Assembly (NCBI GenBank): GCA_964474655.1
Contig: CAYYTU010000104.1
Coordinates: forward strand, 1-8,345
Direction of reading: 5' to 3'
Length of the DNA: 8,345 nt
From: CAYYTU01 sp964474655
Lineage (GTDB): Bacteria > Chloroflexota > Anaerolineae > B4-G1
The position numbers and the translations under genes are program-made. Shown here in pieces: positions 5,264-8,345 of the stretch (positions are counted from its first letter, which is position 1; every line of letters begins with the position of its first letter). The notes below the pieces were generated by a model. The model made no database searches and was not told the origin of the DNA. It saw only the letters and a list, made by a program, of their open reading frames with translations.

Positions 5264-7927
5264 ATGCCCATTGTAACCGGAACGCTACTTGACCTGATCC
5301 GCCGACAAATCGCCGCGCACGGCACCGTCGTATGGTACGATCCGGAGCAGGCCTACCTGGACGCGGCCCAGCAGCTTCAGCCGCAGGACGTGGGCGGCGC
5401 GGCCGTCCACCGCTACACGCACGAGCGCGGCTTCGTCTGGCTGCGCCACGAGCTGGAGCCGCTGTGGGCCGAGCCGCTCACCGCCCCCAAACTACTGATC
5501 TACGTCCCGCTGGCGCGATCCGAGGCCGAGCACGCCCTGGTGGAGTTCGAGGCAGGCGGCGTCGTGATGCGACCCGGTCAGCAGCCCCCGGAGTGTAACA
5601 CCGCCCTGGCCGTCGTCGCACGCCGGGCCCTGGAACCGGTCTTCCCTCCGGCCCGGCGCGAGGAGATTGTGGCCGAGGTTGAGGAGGGCAAGCTCTCGCT
5701 GGTCGAGCTCGATCAGATCGCGGAGAAGGGCAGCCAGGAGGGCGCCGGCGCCATCGGCGTCATCTTTGGCACCGGCAACCCGACCGAGGTGGCGCTGCGC
5801 TTTCTCGCCGCACCTGATCTCCATCCTGACCTTGATAAGGAGATCGAGAGCCGTCAGGCGCTGGGAAGCCTGGTCGCGCTGCTCTCGGACCTGCTGGGCG
5901 TGGACCTGCCCACCGATCCCCCTAATAAAGGAACAGATGGGCTGCGGGCGCGACTGGCCCGTCAGATCCTGATGACCGACTTCCTCGAGGGCCTGGGGGA
6001 GGAGGCGCCGGAATCGCTCCAGACTTTCAACGTGGCCGAGGGCTCGGTGGCCCGCCAGGCCGCGGTCGAGCTGGCGCGCACGTGGCGCAACCGCCGCGAC
6101 CTGGCCGACAGCTACCGGAATTGGGCCGCGCAGGTCGAATCCGAGATCGGCCTGAGCGGTATGGCGCTATCCCTGGAGGCCCTCTTCCGCACAGAGACCT
6201 TCCTTGCCGCCGAGCGGATGCTCCAGACGGCGATGGAAAAGGCGCTGCGGGAACGAGCCACCGCCGCGCTCGTCGAGCAGGCCCGGCGCCGGCGCGGCGG
6301 CTTCTGGTCACTCCAGGAGCCCACGGTCAAGACCCGCTGGGATGTGATCGTCGACGCAGGCAGCGTACTGCTCCAGGCCAGTCGGATCCGGGACGCGCTC
6401 CGGGGCAAGACGTGGCCCGCCGATGCGCTCCTCTCCCGCTATGCCTATGGCGAGGACGCCGAGCCCTGGTGCGCGCTGGACACGGCACAGCGCCACCTGG
6501 AGCGCGACTACCCGCGCTTCGACCTGGAGCCGCAGCGGCATGATACGTTGCTTCAACTGGTGGCCCACGCCCGCCATCGCTACACCGACGCGGCCAACGA
6601 CCTGGCCAACGCCTTCATCGAGGCCTACGCCGAGGCCGACTTTGCGCTCCCCGGCGTGATGCTGCAGGCCGATGTCTATCGGGAAACCGTCGCCCCGGCG
6701 GCGCGGGAAGGGCGCGTGGCCTATCTCCTGGTCGACGCGCTGCGCTTCGAGATGGCGCGTGAGCTGCTGGAGACGCTGGAGGAGACAGCGAACGATTGGG
6801 AGGCAGACCTGACCGCGGCCCTGTCCACTCCGCCCACTGTGACAAAGGTGGGGATGGCGGCCCTGCTGCCCGGCGCCGAGCGCGGCATCATCATTGGGGG
6901 CGACGAGAAAGGGCTGGCCCCGGCGCTTGGCGGCGAGCCGGATCGCGAGCTCAGGACGCGCCAGGATCGCGTGGATCATTTCCTGAAGACGGCTGAGGGC
7001 GACGTCACCGTGACCAAGCTACAGGACATCGCTCCTCTGCGTGACAGGCGCTTGCGCGAGGAGATTGAAAGCGCCGACATAACTCTGGTGACGGCCAGCG
7101 AGGACATCGACGGACTGTGCGAGAACAACCCGGCGCTGGCCCGCCGGATGCTGGACGATGCCCTCAACCAGCTGCGGCGTGGCCTGAGAGCGCTCTTCAA
7201 CCAGGGCGTGCGCACCGTGGTGATCGCGGCGGATCACGGCTACCTGTTCGGGGAGGAGCTGACGGCCGGGCAAACCATCGACGCCCCCGGCGGCGAGACC
7301 GTGGCGCTGAAGCGCCGCGTCTGGGTCGGCAAGGGAGGCGCTGAGTCCGACAGCACTCTGCGCCGCCCGCTCTCGGCCTTCGGCATCACCAGCGAGTTCG
7401 CGCTGGCCACGCCGTGGAACCTCTCCTGCTTCAAGGCCCGCGGCGGCGCCACCGAGTACTTCCACGGCGGCCTCTCCCTGCCCGAGGTCGTCATCCCAGT
7501 GCTGACCGTGCGCTCCGGAGCCGCTCCGGCCCCCTCAGCCGAGGCCGAGATCGACTGGACGCTCACACCGGGCAGCCGCACTATCTCCACCCGCTTCGTG
7601 TCGGTGACCATCAAGGGCCACACGACGCAGTTGTTGCCACTGGAGCCGCCGCTGGTGCGCGTCGAGGTACGGGCGGGGATACACGGCATCCCTGGGGGCC
7701 AGACCATCTCGACGCCGGTCTCGGCCAGCTACGGCTTCCGCGACGCCACCAGGGACGTCCAGCTCAAACAGCAAGAGGGCAGCGAGCAAGCGATTGCGGA
7801 GAACACCGTGACACTGATGATCACGGAAGAGCCACATGTCGAGCAGGTCGCCATTTACCTGCTGGACGCGACCACGGGCGTCACCCTGGCGCGATTAGAC
7901 GACGTTCCGTTTGAAATAGCGCTGTGA
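5264..7927 (+). CDS. pglZ: BREX PglZ, alkaline-phosphatase superfamily protein
   Basis: An 887-residue PglZ, the signature protein of BREX. It belongs to the alkaline phosphatase/nuclease-like metalloenzyme superfamily, and its loss abolishes exclusion in studied systems. The N-terminal half begins IRRQIAAHGTVVWYDPEQAYL, a typical PglZ opening (a WYD motif), followed by a helical region. The catalytic-type domain spans about residues 480-750. It shows the metal-binding strand YLLVDALRFEMA with D491, a TPPTVTKVGMAALLPG segment (522-537) carrying candidate nucleophile threonines, TLVTASEDID (607-616), VVIAADHGYLF with D657 and H658, and EYFHGGLSLPEVVIPV with H734. All expected metal-ligand positions appear intact. 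The last 130 or so residues are beta-rich and probably form a separate sandwich domain. The start at ATG 5264 follows AGGAGA. It is downstream of the collapsed pglX and likely in the same transcript. Unlike pglX, it shows no sign of decay. The exact BREX type cannot be told from this protein by eye. Confidence 0.9.
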   Translation: MPIVTGTLLDLIRRQIAAHGTVVWYDPEQAYLDAAQQLQPQDVGGAAVHRYTHERGFVWLRHELEPLWAEPLTAPKLLIYVPLARSEAEHALVEFEAGGVVMRPGQQPPECNTALAVVARRALEPVFPPARREEIVAEVEEGKLSLVELDQIAEKGSQEGAGAIGVIFGTGNPTEVALRFLAAPDLHPDLDKEIESRQALGSLVALLSDLLGVDLPTDPPNKGTDGLRARLARQILMTDFLEGLGEEAPESLQTFNVAEGSVARQAAVELARTWRNRRDLADSYRNWAAQVESEIGLSGMALSLEALFRTETFLAAERMLQTAMEKALRERATAALVEQARRRRGGFWSLQEPTVKTRWDVIVDAGSVLLQASRIRDALRGKTWPADALLSRYAYGEDAEPWCALDTAQRHLERDYPRFDLEPQRHDTLLQLVAHARHRYTDAANDLANAFIEAYAEADFALPGVMLQADVYRETVAPAAREGRVAYLLVDALRFEMARELLETLEETANDWEADLTAALSTPPTVTKVGMAALLPGAERGIIIGGDEKGLAPALGGEPDRELRTRQDRVDHFLKTAEGDVTVTKLQDIAPLRDRRLREEIESADITLVTASEDIDGLCENNPALARRMLDDALNQLRRGLRALFNQGVRTVVIAADHGYLFGEELTAGQTIDAPGGETVALKRRVWVGKGGAESDSTLRRPLSAFGITSEFALATPWNLSCFKARGGATEYFHGGLSLPEVVIPVLTVRSGAAPAPSAEAEIDWTLTPGSRTISTRFVSVTIKGHTTQLLPLEPPLVRVEVRAGIHGIPGGQTISTPVSASYGFRDATRDVQLKQQEGSEQAIAENTVTLMITEEPHVEQVAIYLLDATTGVTLARLDDVPFEIAL

Positions 7928-7994
7928 ACGTGAAGCGTGAAACGTTTACACTGAGTCACACAGAGTAGACCCAGAGAGACACAGAGAGGAGAGG
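7924..7994 (+). repeat. spacer of two low-complexity repeat types
   Basis: The spacer after pglZ starts with imperfect repeats of CGTGAA (7924-7945, GTGAACGTGAAGCGTGAAAC, overlapping the pglZ stop). A purine/CA-rich tract follows from 7956 with repeated CACAGAG and CAGAGAGA units. No GC hairpin followed by a T-run is present, so there is no recognisable intrinsic terminator. The end of the tract (GGAGAGG, 7988-7994) could serve as ribosome binding site for the next gene. Confidence 0.5.
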
Positions 7995-7998
7995 CACT

Positions 7999-8345
7999 GT
8001 GAACGACCTTTCCAAGTTGAACGAGTTGACGAAGCAGATCATCGGTGCAGCTATTGAAGTACACCGTCATTTGGGGCCCGGGTTGCTGGAGTCAGCTTAT
8101 GAGACCTGCCTGGCTTATGAACTGCAACAGCTAGGACTGAACTTTGAACGGCAGAAAGCACTTCCCTTGGTTTATAAAGAAATCCGCCTGGATCAGGGGT
8201 ACCGCATCGATTTGCTTGTGGAGCAAAAAGTTGTTGTGGAGGTTAAGGTAGTCGAGCGGATCGCTCCAGTTCACGAGGCTCAAGTGCTTTCCTATCTCAG
8301 GTTCTCTGGATGCAAGATTGGCCTTTTGCTCAATTTCAACGTTAA
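7999..8345 (+). CDS. GxxExxY family protein, PD-(D/E)XK-like fold (3' end outside window)
   Basis: The first 115 codons are present, starting at GTG 7999 four bases after GGAGAGG. The product shows the family start LTKQIIGAAIEVHRHLGPGLLESAY (residues 10-34), with the naming motif GLLESAY at 28-34. It continues with RIDLLVEQKVVVEVKVVE, whose D, E and K residues match a PD-(D/E)XK nuclease-like core, then HEAQVLSYLRFSGCKIGLLLNFNV, close to the usual C-terminus. Only about 10-20 residues should be missing. The family is widespread, often in repeat-rich or defence-associated spacers, and has no established function; nuclease activity is an inference from the fold. Codon use is much less GC-biased than in brxC or pglZ (many TTG, TAT, GTT, GAA), pointing to a separate origin or a different selective regime. 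Whether it belongs to the BREX locus is open, since a repeat-rich spacer separates it from pglZ. Confidence 0.85.
   Translation, partial: MNDLSKLNELTKQIIGAAIEVHRHLGPGLLESAYETCLAYELQQLGLNFERQKALPLVYKEIRLDQGYRIDLLVEQKVVVEVKVVERIAPVHEAQVLSYLRFSGCKIGLLLNFNV

Noticed and set aside
7940..7947. AAACGTTT palindrome after pglZ as a terminator or operator
   Set aside because: Eight bases with no loop, no GC stem and no T-run; too short to support either call.
8340..8345. The final GTTAA as the stop of the GxxExxY gene
   Set aside because: In frame it reads GTT followed by an incomplete AA; TAA is out of frame, so the gene runs past the window.

Overview
The window carries the core of a BREX-like (bacteriophage exclusion / PglZ-type) anti-phage operon on the + strand, in GC-rich DNA whose main genes strongly prefer G or C at third codon positions. 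No gene identifies the host. High GC, the BREX protein variants and the spacer style would fit an uncultured Chloroflexota-like bacterium, but that is a weak inference.

Layout from left to right: (1) the 3' part of a DUF4276/TOPRIM-like gene that is still open at the left edge (1-672); (2) a short repeat-like spacer, then an unrecognised 52-residue acidic ORF with a GTG start and a strong ribosome binding site (711-869); (3) brxC, a 1253-residue P-loop ATPase (905-4666); (4) four bases later, a 181-residue ORF (4671-5216) that reads as the extreme N-terminus of the BREX methyltransferase PglX joined in frame to its C-terminal tail, with the whole methyltransferase core missing; (5) pglZ, 887 residues, alkaline-phosphatase superfamily (5264-7927); (6) a repeat-like spacer and the start of a GxxExxY-family gene (7999 to the right edge, truncated). 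All genes point the same way and gaps are short, so 711-7927 probably forms one transcriptional unit. I see no promoter or terminator clear enough to call.

The order brxC-pglX-pglZ is the conserved BREX core: an ATPase, an N6-adenine methyltransferase that marks host DNA, and a PglZ protein needed for exclusion. The main result is the collapsed pglX. If real, the locus cannot methylate with this gene and is either decaying, complemented in trans, or using PglX ends without catalysis. If not real, it is an assembly collapse. A second point is a dispersed-repeat-like segment read in frame through brxC. A third is that the spacers between genes are built from short degenerate direct repeats. BrxA, BrxB, BrxL and BrxF/BrxH are not in this window; the neighbouring sequence would be needed to type the system.
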